DNA from: SKLM01 sp964514285
Lineage (GTDB): Bacteria; Chloroflexota; Anaerolineae; B4-G1
NCBI GenBank assembly: GCA_964514285.1
Contig: CAZEQC010000004.1
Location: forward strand, 1 to 64,000
Direction: 5' to 3'
DNA: 64,000 nucleotides
Positions 16,168 through 25,900 of the stretch are shown here, piece by piece. Below the pieces are notes generated by a model. The model had not been told where the DNA came from and did no database searches. It saw nothing but the letters and a program-made list of their open reading frames with translations. A program made the position numbers and the translations under genes. Numbering within the stretch: position 1 is the stretch's first letter; each line of letters begins with the position of its first letter.

Positions 16168-16914
16168 TCAAGCCGGCTTGACCGCTGTCAGAATAAGAAG
16201 CAGCGCAGCAGCGATCGTCAGCAGCGCCTCCAGCCTGCGGTAACGACGTGGCGCCAGCCAATCGGCGCTCCAAGCCAGCCATGCTCCCACGATCCCAGCC
16301 TGCAATACAGGATCAGCAGTGCTCCACACCCTCCCCCGCTGCCAGAGGTTGACCAACGTCACGGCGCCAAACAACAGTGTGGTCAGCGCGTACGTGAGCT
16401 CACCAGGCCATGCGACATAGGAGGCCCCGACCGTCATCAGCCGCAAAGACTGACCTAGAGCCCGAGCCCCCAGCCCACCGCACACCGCCAATGAGAAACG
16501 GACTGGGATGACCCATTCTGTGCTCGGGATGGCCGCCCCGGGCGTCACAGTTTTCATCAGGGCTGTCAGGGCCAGCGCCCAGGCGGGCAGATAAAGCAAC
16601 GCACAGCTCCAGAGCGCCTTCTGCGGCACGTCTACCTTCAATGGGACGGCCAAAGCCGCCATCAGAATCAACGAAAGGACCGGCCCACCCAGAGCGCCCG
16701 TATCGACAACGCCGATGAGTGACTCCAGGGCGGGAAGCCCACTTCCCCATGCCAGCAGCGCACCAACCACGAGAACGCCCGCTGCCCCCCATGCCGCAGC
16801 GTGTGCGCCACGAGTGAGGGCCCGCGCGCCTTGGAAACCGCCCCAGAGGCCGAAACTCATCGCGGCCAAGAGCATCCCACATCCCAGCCCCAGGAGGATG
16901 GCGATCACAGACAC
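16168..16914 (-). CDS. Polytopic membrane protein of unknown function, next to ResB
   Basis: Read from GTG 16914, one base after the stop of the ResB-like gene, the product has 248 residues. It is almost entirely hydrophobic with about seven or eight TM segments, rich in Leu/Ala/Gly. No WWD or conserved His ligand pattern of CcsA/ResC is visible, so I do not call it a haem-handling subunit, although ResB is usually paired with ResC. A longer frame reaches 17037 but would overlap the ResB gene. The tight junction suggests cotranslation with ResB. Function is not recognised. Confidence 0.65.
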   Translation of the reverse strand: MSVIAILLGLGCGMLLAAMSFGLWGGFQGARALTRGAHAAAWGAAGVLVVGALLAWGSGLPALESLIGVVDTGALGGPVLSLILMAALAVPLKVDVPQKALWSCALLYLPAWALALTALMKTVTPGAAIPSTEWVIPVRFSLAVCGGLGARALGQSLRLMTVGASYVAWPGELTYALTTLLFGAVTLVNLWQRGRVWSTADPVLQAGIVGAWLAWSADWLAPRRYRRLEALLTIAAALLLILTAVKPA

Positions 16915-16915
16915 G

Positions 16916-18079
16916 CTAGAGGCCCTCCAACTCGTATTGAAGCCACGACGGGAAGGCGCCGGAGACCTCAACAGCCGCCTCCTCCTCGCGGAGCCAGAAG
17001 CGGCGCTCGGACCACAACAAGCTTCCCAGCAACCCAACCACCAGGACGATCATACCCAGCCCAGCGGGCAGTCGTCCCGGATTATGGGTAGCTATCACGC
17101 GTGCGTAGGGCGCTGGGACCAGCGTCAAGGTCACGCTGCCGATATTGAACGTCGCCTGGCCTCCTTTGTCCGTCGTCCTATCCGAGATGATCTCTCCGCT
17201 AGGGCTACTGTAGATCTGAAGATCCGCACGGGAATAGGGCTCCTCGGAGCGAGGCATCAGACGAACAACCAACGCTTCATCCGGTATGGCGAAATAGGCA
17301 TCGTCAGTGAGTGCTAGATTCAATTGGGTGCTTGGTTCGGCATCGGGGGTGAGAAGCAAAGAGAGAGGAGCACCATCTGCCCCCGTAGCGGAGACCCGAA
17401 CGCCAGGGCCGCTTTCCTCCAGGAAGGCAACGACACCGGGACTGTGACGTACCTCCCCTCCATTTTCGACCAACGTCACCCACTTGTTGTCACCTCGCAA
17501 TGATCGACGCTCTCCCTCCTGAAGAATAAGCCCTTCTTCTTGCCATCCAAAAAGATGAAAGAGAAGCAAGCCAGCCAACAGCAGCAAGGCACCCAAATAG
17601 ACCATCAGAGGGAGCACACCAGACCATGGCCAACGATCGACTTGAAAGAAAGAGGACGTATGGACCACCCGATACCGTCGACGTCTCAGGCGACTCAGCA
17701 GGTCTCCCAAGTTCGAGTCCGAGACCTGTCTCCACGCTCCTTCGGGTTCCTCAACCCCCTGTCCCCTCCGCATTCGATCGACGGCCTCGACGAAGCGAAG
17801 GAAGAGACATCCAGAGAGGAATGCCAGAAGTGCCCGGAAGCCAAACGAGGAGACCACGTTGAACATTCCCAATCTCCGCATCACGGAGGTCGCCTGTCCG
17901 AATCGGGCCTGCGTCTCTGAGAGCCAGCGAGCATAGTCGGCGTCGGAGGACGGCTGCTGAGGAATCCAAGCTGTGAGTGTCACGCTGACGGTGAGGGCTA
18001 GCAAGAGAGTGACCAGCACCGCATCGCTGGTCACAAGCCGCCACGAGATACGCCAAGGGTCCGATGATTGCTCAACCAT
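16916..18079 (-). CDS. ResB-like cytochrome c biogenesis protein
   Basis: From ATG 18079 the product has 387 residues. Two TM helices near the N-terminus (about 15-35 and 75-92), a third around 150-175 (LLPMVYLGALLLLAGLLLF-like stretch), a large beta-rich extracytoplasmic domain (about 180-330) and a final TM helix near 345-365 match the ResB/Ccs1 layout. ResB works with ResC/CcsA in delivering haem to apocytochrome c outside the membrane. The longer frame to 18166 would run into tRNA-Thr and is rejected. No c-type cytochrome gene or CcsA is nearby. Confidence 0.75.
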   Translation of the reverse strand: MVEQSSDPWRISWRLVTSDAVLVTLLLALTVSVTLTAWIPQQPSSDADYARWLSETQARFGQATSVMRRLGMFNVVSSFGFRALLAFLSGCLFLRFVEAVDRMRRGQGVEEPEGAWRQVSDSNLGDLLSRLRRRRYRVVHTSSFFQVDRWPWSGVLPLMVYLGALLLLAGLLLFHLFGWQEEGLILQEGERRSLRGDNKWVTLVENGGEVRHSPGVVAFLEESGPGVRVSATGADGAPLSLLLTPDAEPSTQLNLALTDDAYFAIPDEALVVRLMPRSEEPYSRADLQIYSSPSGEIISDRTTDKGGQATFNIGSVTLTLVPAPYARVIATHNPGRLPAGLGMIVLVVGLLGSLLWSERRFWLREEEAAVEVSGAFPSWLQYELEGL

Positions 18080-18111
18080 TCCGCCTCTATCGAGGTCAAG
18101 TGCCCATAACA

Positions 18112-18132
18112 AGAAGGCCCCGAGACGGGGCC
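18112..18132 (-). terminator. Hairpin after tRNA-Thr (probable terminator)
   Basis: GGCCCCG and CGGGGCC form a 7-bp stem with an AGA/TCT loop 10 bases beyond the 3' end of the tRNA. On the minus strand it is followed by TTCTTGTT, a weak T tract. Confidence 0.5.
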
Positions 18133-18141
18133 CACTGAAAA

Positions 18142-18214
18142 AGCCACCCTTGGGAATCGAACCCAAAACCTACCACTTACGAAGCGGTTGCTCTACCGAT
18201 TGAGCTAGGGTGGC
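18142..18214 (-). tRNA. tRNA-Thr (anticodon CGT)
   Basis: The minus strand folds into a complete cloverleaf. The acceptor is GCCACCC/GGGTGGC, the D arm GCTC...GAGC, and the anticodon arm ACCGC-TTCGTAA-GTGGT has anticodon CGT. The T arm is TTGGG-TTCGATT-CCCAA and the discriminator is T. No CCA is encoded. It decodes ACG. A near-consensus promoter lies directly upstream. Confidence 0.96.
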
Positions 18215-18226
18215 TCGCAACGCATG

Positions 18227-18254
18227 ATTATACCAACAAACGCTCCCTTGGCAA
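18227..18254 (-). promoter_or_regulatory. Promoter of tRNA-Thr
   Basis: On the minus strand TTGCCA (18254-18249), a 16-base spacer and TATAAT (18232-18227) with an upstream TGG (extended -10) precede the tRNA by 12 bases. Confidence 0.8.
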
Positions 18255-18292
18255 ATCAAACACCGCCCCCGTTCTCCTGATCGTGCGCCGTC

Positions 18293-18320
18293 TTGCCAGG
18301 ACATACTGCTGTGTTATGAT
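18293..18320 (+). promoter_or_regulatory. Promoter placing transcription start at the MFS start codon
   Basis: TTGCCA (18293-18298), a 16-base spacer and TATGAT (18315-18320) predict a start at about 18327-18329. ATG 18329 begins there, so the mRNA would be leaderless. Confidence 0.6.
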
Positions 18321-18328
18321 TGTCGTTC

Positions 18329-19588
18329 ATGTTTGCGGCAAGCGACGGCTCATCATCGTGGCAGCAGAACCTGCGCGCTATCTGGTTTGCAGAGCTGGTA
18401 GCTATCGTCGGATTCGCCATTGTGATCCCCATACTGCCGCTCTACGTCAGGGAGCTGGGCGTGCAGGGCGACAGGCAGGTGAGGATCTGGTCCGGCGTGA
18501 TCTTTTCCGCCCAGGCGGTCACGATGGCTATCTTCGGTCCGATTTGGGGAGCACTGAGCGATCGTTATGGCCGAAAGGTCATGGTCGAACGCGCTATGTT
18601 CGGGGGCTCGCTCATCATGGGCCTGATGGGACTGGCACAGACCCCGCAACAGCTGGCGCTCCTGCGCGCGGTGCAGGGAGCTCTCACCGGGACCACGACG
18701 GCCGCGACGGCCCTCGTCGCCACCTCGGCCCCAAGCGATCAGGCAGGATACGCTCTTGGGACGCTCCAGATGGCGATCTACGTCGGGGCCTCCGCGGGCC
18801 CCCTCGTGGGCGGCGTCGTAGCGGACACGCTCGGCTATCAAGCGGCGTTCTTCGTCACAAGTGCGCTGCTCGTTATCGCAGCACTGGGGGTACTCATCTT
18901 CGTCAAAGAGCCCAGTCGGACCAACGGCGACCAAGGCAACGCGGCGGCGGGCAAAGATAACGAAGGTTCCACTGGTCGGCGCATCTTCGAACACCTGTCT
19001 CCGGTGCTGGCGTCGGCCCCGCTGTTGACTGTGCTCGGCATCCGCCTCGTGATGCGGCTAGCAGCACGCCTGTCGAGGCCCACGCTCCCTCTCTTCGTCG
19101 AGATCCTCGCCTCCCCTGGCACGCGGGTAGCCACGATGACGGGTCTGATCAGTGGGGCAAATGCCCTTGGAGGCGCCGTCGGAGGACGCCAGCTCGGCCA
19201 GATGGGAGATCGTGTGGGTTATCGCTCGATCCTGGCGATCTGCGCGCTGGCCTCGGTCATTTGCTACGTTCCCCAATCAATGGTAGAGCGTCCCGTCTGG
19301 CTGATCCCGCTCCAGGCCGGCGCCGGTCTGGCTATGGGGGGCATTCTGGCCTCCATCAGCGCCTCGCTGGCAGCATTGGCACCGCAGGGGCGCGAAGGCA
19401 TCGTCTACGGCGTGGACGCCAGCGTCGTCTCGATCGCCAACGCCATCGGGCCGATGACGGGCAGCTCCCTAGCAGCCTGGCTTGGCCTGCGCGCACCATT
19501 TCTCGCCGCTGCGATCGTGTTTGTCGCCGGCGGTATCGCCGCACTGCGCTTGCTGCCCAAACCCCAGGCTGCCACATCCCGTCCTTGA
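18329..19588 (+). CDS. Major facilitator superfamily transporter (drug/metabolite efflux type)
   Basis: From ATG 18329 the product has 419 residues and 12 predicted TM helices, with MFS motif A after TM2 (GALSDRYGRKVMVERAMFGG, about 76-95) and a central hydrophilic loop rich in Asn/Gly/Lys (about 190-215). Arg in RAVQGALTGTTTAATAL (about TM4) and the AGPLVGGVVAD motif-C-like segment suggest a proton-driven antiporter. The substrate is unknown. No Shine-Dalgarno is visible; the promoter position suggests a leaderless transcript. TTG 18320 is an alternative start but overlaps the -10 box. Its TGA (19586-19588) lies within the -35 region of the next gene. Confidence 0.88.
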   Translation: MFAASDGSSSWQQNLRAIWFAELVAIVGFAIVIPILPLYVRELGVQGDRQVRIWSGVIFSAQAVTMAIFGPIWGALSDRYGRKVMVERAMFGGSLIMGLMGLAQTPQQLALLRAVQGALTGTTTAATALVATSAPSDQAGYALGTLQMAIYVGASAGPLVGGVVADTLGYQAAFFVTSALLVIAALGVLIFVKEPSRTNGDQGNAAAGKDNEGSTGRRIFEHLSPVLASAPLLTVLGIRLVMRLAARLSRPTLPLFVEILASPGTRVATMTGLISGANALGGAVGGRQLGQMGDRVGYRSILAICALASVICYVPQSMVERPVWLIPLQAGAGLAMGGILASISASLAALAPQGREGIVYGVDASVVSIANAIGPMTGSSLAAWLGLRAPFLAAAIVFVAGGIAALRLLPKPQAATSRP

Positions 19589-19612
19589 CCTGCTCGGGTC
19601 CAGGAGTATAAT
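19585..19612 (+). promoter_or_regulatory. Promoter of the DnaD/DnaC operon
   Basis: TTGACC (19585-19590), a 16-base spacer and TATAAT (19607-19612) give a predicted start near 19619. The -35 box contains the stop codon of the MFS gene. Confidence 0.75.
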
Positions 19613-19634
19613 CAAGGATGCGTTGGAGCGCCGC

Positions 19635-20336
19635 ATGGCATCATCAAGCGCCCCCAAGATGAAGACATTCAGTGGTTTCCCATCAGGCAAAGTGCGCGTT
19701 GTCGACCTTCCGAGCTCCATCTTCAGCGAGTTGGTGCCGCTCATCGACGACCTGAGCGAGCTAAAGGTGACATTGCATATCCTATGGCGGCTGAGACAAC
19801 AGCGTGGAGGTATGCGCTATCTTCGCTACGATGATCTGGCCTCTGACGACGTGCTACTCGCGAGCTTACGGCAGGCGTCGCAGAAGAGGAGTCCGACCAG
19901 CATGCTCCGGTCCGCTTTGAACAGATCCGTAGAGCGAGGGACCCTCTTGCGTGTCGAACCACCGGAGGAAGCCAACAGTGGCGCCCTCTATTTCGCCAAT
20001 ACCCCGAAAGGACGTGCTGCCGTGGAGGCCATCTCCCAGGGAGCTTGGCCCGAGAAGGTGGAGACCCCCGCACGACCGAACATCTTCACGCTCTACGAGC
20101 AGAATATCGGGCTGTTGACGCCTCTCATCGCTGAGGAACTGCGGGAGGCGGAACAGACCTATCCCACGTCCTGGATCGAGGACGCCTTCCGCGAGGCCGT
20201 CAAACTGAACAAGCGGAGTTGGAAGTACATCCACGCCATCCTGGAGCGATGGAGCACGGAGGGCAAGGAAGACGACCAAGACGACCGATCTGCCGAAGCT
20301 AAGCGGCGGCGATACCTTGAGTGGAGCCATGGCTAA
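19635..20336 (+). CDS. DnaD-domain primosome protein
   Basis: From ATG 19635 (GGAG 6 bases upstream) the product has 233 residues. An N-terminal winged-helix-like region (about 15-130; VVDLPSSIFSELVPLIDDL... LHILWRL) is followed by the DnaD C-terminal helical domain (about 145-205). In that domain NIFTLYEQNIGLLTPLI and WIEDAFREAVKLNKRSWKYIHAILERW carry the YxxxIxR-like motif of the family. DnaD remodels DNA and helps recruit the helicase loader in replication initiation/restart. The next gene, overlapping by 8 bases, encodes a DnaC-like loader, which supports this role. Confidence 0.85.
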   Translation: MASSSAPKMKTFSGFPSGKVRVVDLPSSIFSELVPLIDDLSELKVTLHILWRLRQQRGGMRYLRYDDLASDDVLLASLRQASQKRSPTSMLRSALNRSVERGTLLRVEPPEEANSGALYFANTPKGRAAVEAISQGAWPEKVETPARPNIFTLYEQNIGLLTPLIAEELREAEQTYPTSWIEDAFREAVKLNKRSWKYIHAILERWSTEGKEDDQDDRSAEAKRRRYLEWSHG

Positions 20337-21669
20337 CGATAGAGCGGACAGTGAGCAAGAGAAGACCCAGGAGGTCTGTCCCATCTGTCGGGGACTGGGC
20401 TACGTCCGGGCGGACGTACCCGTCGACCACCCCAACTTCGGCAAACTGGTCCCCTGCGTATGCCGCATGGAGGAGATCACCGAGCAGCGTGTCTCGGCGC
20501 TCCGCAATCTGAGCGAGCTTGAGACTCTGGAGCGGATGACCTTCGAGTCGTTCGCTCCCCAAGGCCACGGCCTGCCCCCCGACAAACGGGCCAACCTCCG
20601 TTGGGCTTACGACGAGGCCCGTGCCTTTGCCCAGAACCCCCAAGGCTGGCTCGTGTTGAAGGGCGGCTACGGGTGTGGCAAGACCCACCTGGCGGCCTCC
20701 ATCGCCAACAGCTGCGTCGAACGGGGGCAGCCAGTGCTCTTCATCACGGTGCCTGATCTACTGGACCAGCTTCGCGCCACTTTCGCACCCACCACTCAGG
20801 ACGAAGATGTGCCGCTCTATCAGATCCGATTCCAGGAGATACGCACCGCACCGGTGTTGATCCTCGATGACCTGGGCACCGAATCGGCCACCTCGTGGGC
20901 ACAGGAGAAACTGTACCAGATCTTCAACTACCGCTACAACGCACAGCTCCCCACAGTGATCACAACCAACCATGAGCTCGAGGACATTCCCCTTCGGCTC
21001 CGTTCGCGCATCGTGGATCCCGATCTGACCAAGATCGTCTCCATCACCGCACCTGACTATCGACGCTCCGGCGTGGCTCAGGATCAATCGGATTTGAGCA
21101 GCCTCAACCTGCATCGAAGTCAGACCTTCGACACCTTTGATCTGCGCGAAGGGGAGCTCCTTCCCGAGGAGGAGAACAGCCTCCAGGAGGCATACAACAA
21201 GGCCCACGCCTTCGCTGAGCACCCCCAGGATTGGCTGCTCTTCACCGGAACCTACGGATGTGGGAAGACGCATCTGGCGGCTGCTATCGCGAACTACCGA
21301 GTCGCGGAGGGATATCCGGTCCTCTTCGTCGTGGTGCCGGATCTGCTGGACCATCTAAGAGCCACGTTCAACCCCAAGAGCACCGTCTCCTTCGATAAGC
21401 GTTTCGAGGAGGTGCGGCGTGCCTCATTGTTGATTCTTGACGACCTGGGCACCGAATCGGCCACGCCTTGGGCTCGAGAGAAGCTCTATCAGATCTTCGA
21501 CTACCGCTACAACGCCCGCCTGCCCACCGTGATCACCACCGCCGGCATGGTCGAGGAGATCGATCCCCGCCTGGCGACGCGCATGCTCGACGCCAGTCGC
21601 TGCACGCCAGCCCCTATCCTGGCACCAGCCTACCGTGGCGCGGCACCGCGACGGCGGTCAAGAAACTGA
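20329..21669 (+). CDS. DnaC/DnaI-type helicase loader with two tandem AAA+ modules
   Basis: This 446-residue protein starts at ATG 20329 (GGAG upstream), inside the dnaD-like gene. A Cys motif (CPIC...VPCVC, Cys about 17, 20, 43, 45) resembles the N-terminal zinc element of such loaders. AAA+ module 1 has Walker A GGYGCGKTH (about 112-120) and Walker B VLILDDLGTES (about 176-186). Module 2 repeats the design with GTYGCGKTH (about 305-313) and LLILDDLGTES (about 365-375). Both keep ITT.. sensor-1 segments and Arg residues (RLRSRI, RLATRM). Ordinary DnaC/DnaI has one module (about 250-310 residues), so this is an internal duplication without loss of catalytic residues. It presumably loads the replicative helicase together with DnaD. 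Confidence 0.87.
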   Translation: MANDRADSEQEKTQEVCPICRGLGYVRADVPVDHPNFGKLVPCVCRMEEITEQRVSALRNLSELETLERMTFESFAPQGHGLPPDKRANLRWAYDEARAFAQNPQGWLVLKGGYGCGKTHLAASIANSCVERGQPVLFITVPDLLDQLRATFAPTTQDEDVPLYQIRFQEIRTAPVLILDDLGTESATSWAQEKLYQIFNYRYNAQLPTVITTNHELEDIPLRLRSRIVDPDLTKIVSITAPDYRRSGVAQDQSDLSSLNLHRSQTFDTFDLREGELLPEEENSLQEAYNKAHAFAEHPQDWLLFTGTYGCGKTHLAAAIANYRVAEGYPVLFVVVPDLLDHLRATFNPKSTVSFDKRFEEVRRASLLILDDLGTESATPWAREKLYQIFDYRYNARLPTVITTAGMVEEIDPRLATRMLDASRCTPAPILAPAYRGAAPRRRSRN

Positions 21670-21735
21670 CGCTGCGTGATGCCGATCTATGCGGTCATGC
21701 CCAGAACTCCATCCTTAGCCCCTTAGGAGAGATCA

Positions 21736-22839
21736 ATGTCTGACACGTTCAATCTAGCGGCCACCGACAACCACGCCCGTGCCGGTATACTGAGCACCTC
21801 TCACGGTGACGTACCCACACCCGTCTTCTGTCCCGTGGGCACCCACGCAACCGTCAAGGCAGTCTCCCCCCGCGACCTGCACGACTTGGGGACGACCCAA
21901 ATCTTGGCTAACGCCTACCACCTCCATCTGCGCCCCGGCGACGAGCTTATCGCTGAACTGGGAGGCCTCCACACGTTCATGGGATGGGATCGCCCAATCC
22001 TCACCGATTCAGGCGGCTACCAGATCTTCAGCCTGGCCGAACGACGGGAGGTGGACCCCGACGGCGTGACGTTTCGCTCGCACATCGATGGCTCCGAGCA
22101 GCGTTTCACGCCTGAGTCTGTGATTGGTATCCAGGAGAATCTGGGGGCGGATTTCATCACCTGTCTCGACGAATGCGCGGAGCCTTTTGAGCGCGCCTAC
22201 AACCTGGAGGCAATGGCTCGCACCCACGCCTGGGCCGAGCGGTGCAAAGCAGCCAAGAGCCGCCCCGACCAAGAGCTCTTCGGCATCGTCCAGGGCGGCA
22301 TCTTCCCCGATCTCCGGGAACGTTCCGCCCGCTTCCTGACCGAACTAGGATTCGATCACTACGCCATCGGGGGTCTGAGCGTCGGGGAGACGAAGGAACA
22401 GATGCACACCATCTTGGAGCTGCTGGACAGTCTCCTGCCGCGAGACCAGGTTCGCTACCTCATGGGGGTGGGCACGCCCCAGGATCTGGTCGAGTGTACG
22501 GCGCGCGGCATAGACATGTTCGACTGCGTGCTCCCGACGCGGATGGCTCGCAACGGCGGCGTGTTGACGCGCACCGGCCGGCTCAACATCAGCAACGCCC
22601 AGTTCACCGACGACCCCCGTCCGCTGGAGGAAGGCTGCGCGTGCTATGCATGTACCCACTTCAGCCGCGCTTACGTGCGCCACCTGAACTGGGCCAACGA
22701 GATCTTGGGCCATCAGCTGATCACGATTCACAACCTGCACCTGATGCTGACCATCGCCCGGGAGATGCGCGAAGCCATTCTGGAGGGGCGTTTCCAGGCG
22801 TATCAAGAGGGGTTCTGGGAGCGGCATGAATCAGGCTGA
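21736..22839 (+). CDS. tgt: Queuine/preQ1 tRNA-ribosyltransferase
   Basis: The 367-residue product has the standard bacterial Tgt motifs: ILANAYHLHLRPG (about 55-67), TDSGGYQIFSLAERR (about 91-105) with the catalytic Asp, GSEQRFTPE, DECAEPF, GGLSVGE (about 213-219), the second catalytic Asp in DMFDCVLPTRMARNG, and a zinc site CACYACTHFSRAYVRHL (about 301-317). It exchanges guanine-34 for preQ1 in GUN-anticodon tRNAs, the entry to queuosine. GGAGAG precedes the ATG. Apart from two structural zinc ligands in standard spacing, nothing is unusual. Confidence 0.97.
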   Translation: MSDTFNLAATDNHARAGILSTSHGDVPTPVFCPVGTHATVKAVSPRDLHDLGTTQILANAYHLHLRPGDELIAELGGLHTFMGWDRPILTDSGGYQIFSLAERREVDPDGVTFRSHIDGSEQRFTPESVIGIQENLGADFITCLDECAEPFERAYNLEAMARTHAWAERCKAAKSRPDQELFGIVQGGIFPDLRERSARFLTELGFDHYAIGGLSVGETKEQMHTILELLDSLLPRDQVRYLMGVGTPQDLVECTARGIDMFDCVLPTRMARNGGVLTRTGRLNISNAQFTDDPRPLEEGCACYACTHFSRAYVRHLNWANEILGHQLITIHNLHLMLTIAREMREAILEGRFQAYQEGFWERHESG

Positions 22840-22935
22840 ACGGGAGGATCGCTGCGCCGAACGCCCCCAAGGACCTGGGCCGCGAGCAAGGACGAGGCCA
22901 GAGGCCGTTACCTTTGACGAGTGAAGGACGACCCG

Positions 22936-25900
22936 CTAGACGAGCAAGAAGGGAAGCGTGTTCAACACGCCGGTCAGCACCACAACCATCTCCGCGGCGT
23001 GCTTCATGGAGAACGTGCCTTCGAAGCTCCTCTTCAATTCCATTGCCGTCATAGACGAATCAGGGCCAAGCTCAACACGAAGCCGAGGATCCTCGAACGT
23101 CATCCTCCCACCATCCTCCTCCAGCGTCAGCCACGACGTCTCGCCGCCCTCGCGTCGGCGGATCGTCCACCCCTGTTCTACCCTCTCGATGATGAAGGCG
23201 TTGTCCTCCGCCCTGTCGAAGTCCTCCTCGTTGAGGAATAGGCGGGGCTTGTCCATGTATGGCTGACCGTTATGGACACAGAAGGTGGTGCAGTTGCCGC
23301 AATCGTTACAGAAATCCTCGACGTGGAGGATCTGACGCATCTGGGTGACTTGGAAGGTCTCCTCACCCACCACCTCCAGGGCGCCATCTTCACAGGCGAG
23401 CTGCGGAACCAGCATCTCCACCGGCGAGATCAGGTAGGTGTAGTTGGCCCGGTTCGGACAGACCTCAACACACTTGTCGCAGAACTGTGAGCACTGCACA
23501 CACCGTCGCGCCTCGGCCAACGCAGCTTCCTCTGGCAGCGTCTGCCGGACCAGATCGAACCCGTCTCGGGCCTCCGGGGGAAGCATTGGAGACTCGTGCT
23601 GCGCCCATCGTCGCGCTCGGACGCGCTTCACCTCTATAATCTCCTCCGCGTCGAGTGTGGGCATCGTCACGCCAGGCCGTCTGAATGGAACCCCCAGACG
23701 CTCACAGATAGCTTGAGCAGCGCGCTGTCCATCGGCGCACGCTTTGATGATCGTGGCGGGGCCACGAACGACGTCACCGCCAGCATAGACCCACCCGTCG
23801 GCGACGCATCCGGTCTCCGGTTCAATCTCGATGGTGCCCCTGTCCCCCACAGCGACGGCGCCTCCCTCCAGAAAGGAGACCTCGGGGCGTTGGCCGATGG
23901 CCACGATCACTGTATCCGCCGGCATCTCGAAGGTCTCATCCTCGATCGGCACCGGCCTGCGGCGCCCATCCGGGCCTGGCTCCCCCAGCTCATTTCGCAT
24001 ACAGGCGAGGGCCTCGATCTGTCCATCCTCCAGGACGATGGACGTTGGGGAGGCAAGCTCCTCCAGGACGATGTCCTCGGCAAAGATCGCATCGATCTCT
24101 TCCTCGTCGGCCGGCATCTGCTCCTCGGTCCGCCGATAGACGACCGTGACCGATCCATCGGTGAGACGTTTCGCCGTCCGTGCTGCGTCCATAGCCGTGT
24201 TCCCACCGCCGATGACCAAGACGCGATCGCCCACCGGCACGTCCTCACCCCGACTCACCCGCTCAAGGAAACTGAGAGCGTGATAGACGCCTTCGCCCTC
24301 CTCCCCCTCAATACCCAAACGTGCGTCCTTCTGGTGTCCACACGCCACGTAGACGGCGTCGAATCCGTCATTCAGAAGCGCCTCCGGCGGATCTGTGACC
24401 TGATGAGAAAGGTTGATCTCCGCCCCCAGATCTAGGATGCGGTCGATGTCCCGTTGCACCACAGCATCAGGCAGCCGGAAGTCCGCCGCGATCGCCAGCA
24501 TCCCACCGGCCTTATCCCGGGTTTCGTAGAGGACGGGCTTGATGCCGCTGAGCGCCAGGAAATAAGCTGCTGCCAGCCCCGAGGGACCACTGCCCACGAT
24601 GGCCACCCTGGGGCCGGCCGGCTCAGCAGGCTCCAGTGCCGCCGAGCCCTTCTCGGCCGCGAAGCGCTTAAGGGCACGAATGGCGACCGGATCGTCGTAG
24701 TTGCTCCGCGTGCAACGCGTCTGACAAAGGTGGTCACAAACGTACCCGGTGACGTGGGGCAAGGGGTTCCGGTAGAGGATGACCTCCAGGGCCCGGTCGT
24801 AGTCGCCCTGAGCGATCAGCCAAGCGTACTCGGGGACGTCCTGACGGACAGCACACTGCTCTCGGCATGGCGCAGCGACGCAGTCGAAGAGGTCCAGCCC
24901 GGACTCGACCTTAGGCAGAGGATGGGGATGGTAGCTCTTCTTGTATCGCCCCTGTACCAGGGCCCGTGACGTCTCCCGATCCAGATTTGCCAGACGATCG
25001 TGCGCCAGCTCTTCCAGGTCAGAAGCGTCCAACGCTCCCATATCTTGCTCTATGGTCTCCAGGTACTGGAGGAAACGAGAGTAGCCGCCCGGCTTCAGGA
25101 GATCGGAGACTGACGTGACCGGCAGGGCCCCGCAGGACAAGATCGACGTCACGTTAAGCGCATCAGCCCCCGCCGAGTAAGAGACCTTCAGACCCGATTC
25201 CCCGTCTACTGCAGTATCGCCATCAAACTCCCGCGCCAGGGTGTGGAACAGCGTCATCGTGATTGGATAGAGGGCCCGGCCCGACATGTACATCTCATCG
25301 CCCGGAAGGACCTCTCGATGGTTGGCCATAGCCAGCGTGTTGCTCAGTTTGACGCCGAAGGTAAGATCCCGCTCCTGCGCCACCTGCTTCAGCGATCGGA
25401 TCAGAGCCACGGCCTGGTCGTACTGGAGATCGTGGTCGAAAACTTCGTCGGGGATCCGAATGCCCGTGAAGCCAAGGCGGTCGTGAAGGATATCCATCAC
25501 CCGCTCCTTGCCCAGCAGCGTTGGATTCAGCTTCACGAAGGTATGCAGACCACGCTCCTCCAGCAGATAACGGCTGATCTGCTCGATCTCGTGTGGTGGA
25601 CACCCATGCATCGTGGAGAGGGTCACACTGTTGACCATTCGTGATGGAATCTCAAGGTCGGAGAACTGTGGGAAGGTCTGTTTCAGGACGTCCTGAAGCT
25701 CAGCGATTTCCTCGGAAGCGTCCTCCATGCGCTCCATAAAGCGGGTCATTGGCGGGCTCTGGACGCCCTCCATATCGTATCCCACGCTCATATTGAAAAC
25801 CGTGCCAAACGGCACCTCACCTTCGAAGTCCAGGAGGCGGCGTAAGACGTGGATCAGCACCCAGGCCTTGACGTACTCCCAAGCAGACTGCTCCAACTTC

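Noticed and set aside
18080..18166. N-terminal extension of the ResB-like protein
   Set aside because: It would start inside tRNA-Thr; ATG 18079 has a Shine-Dalgarno-like GAGGCGG.
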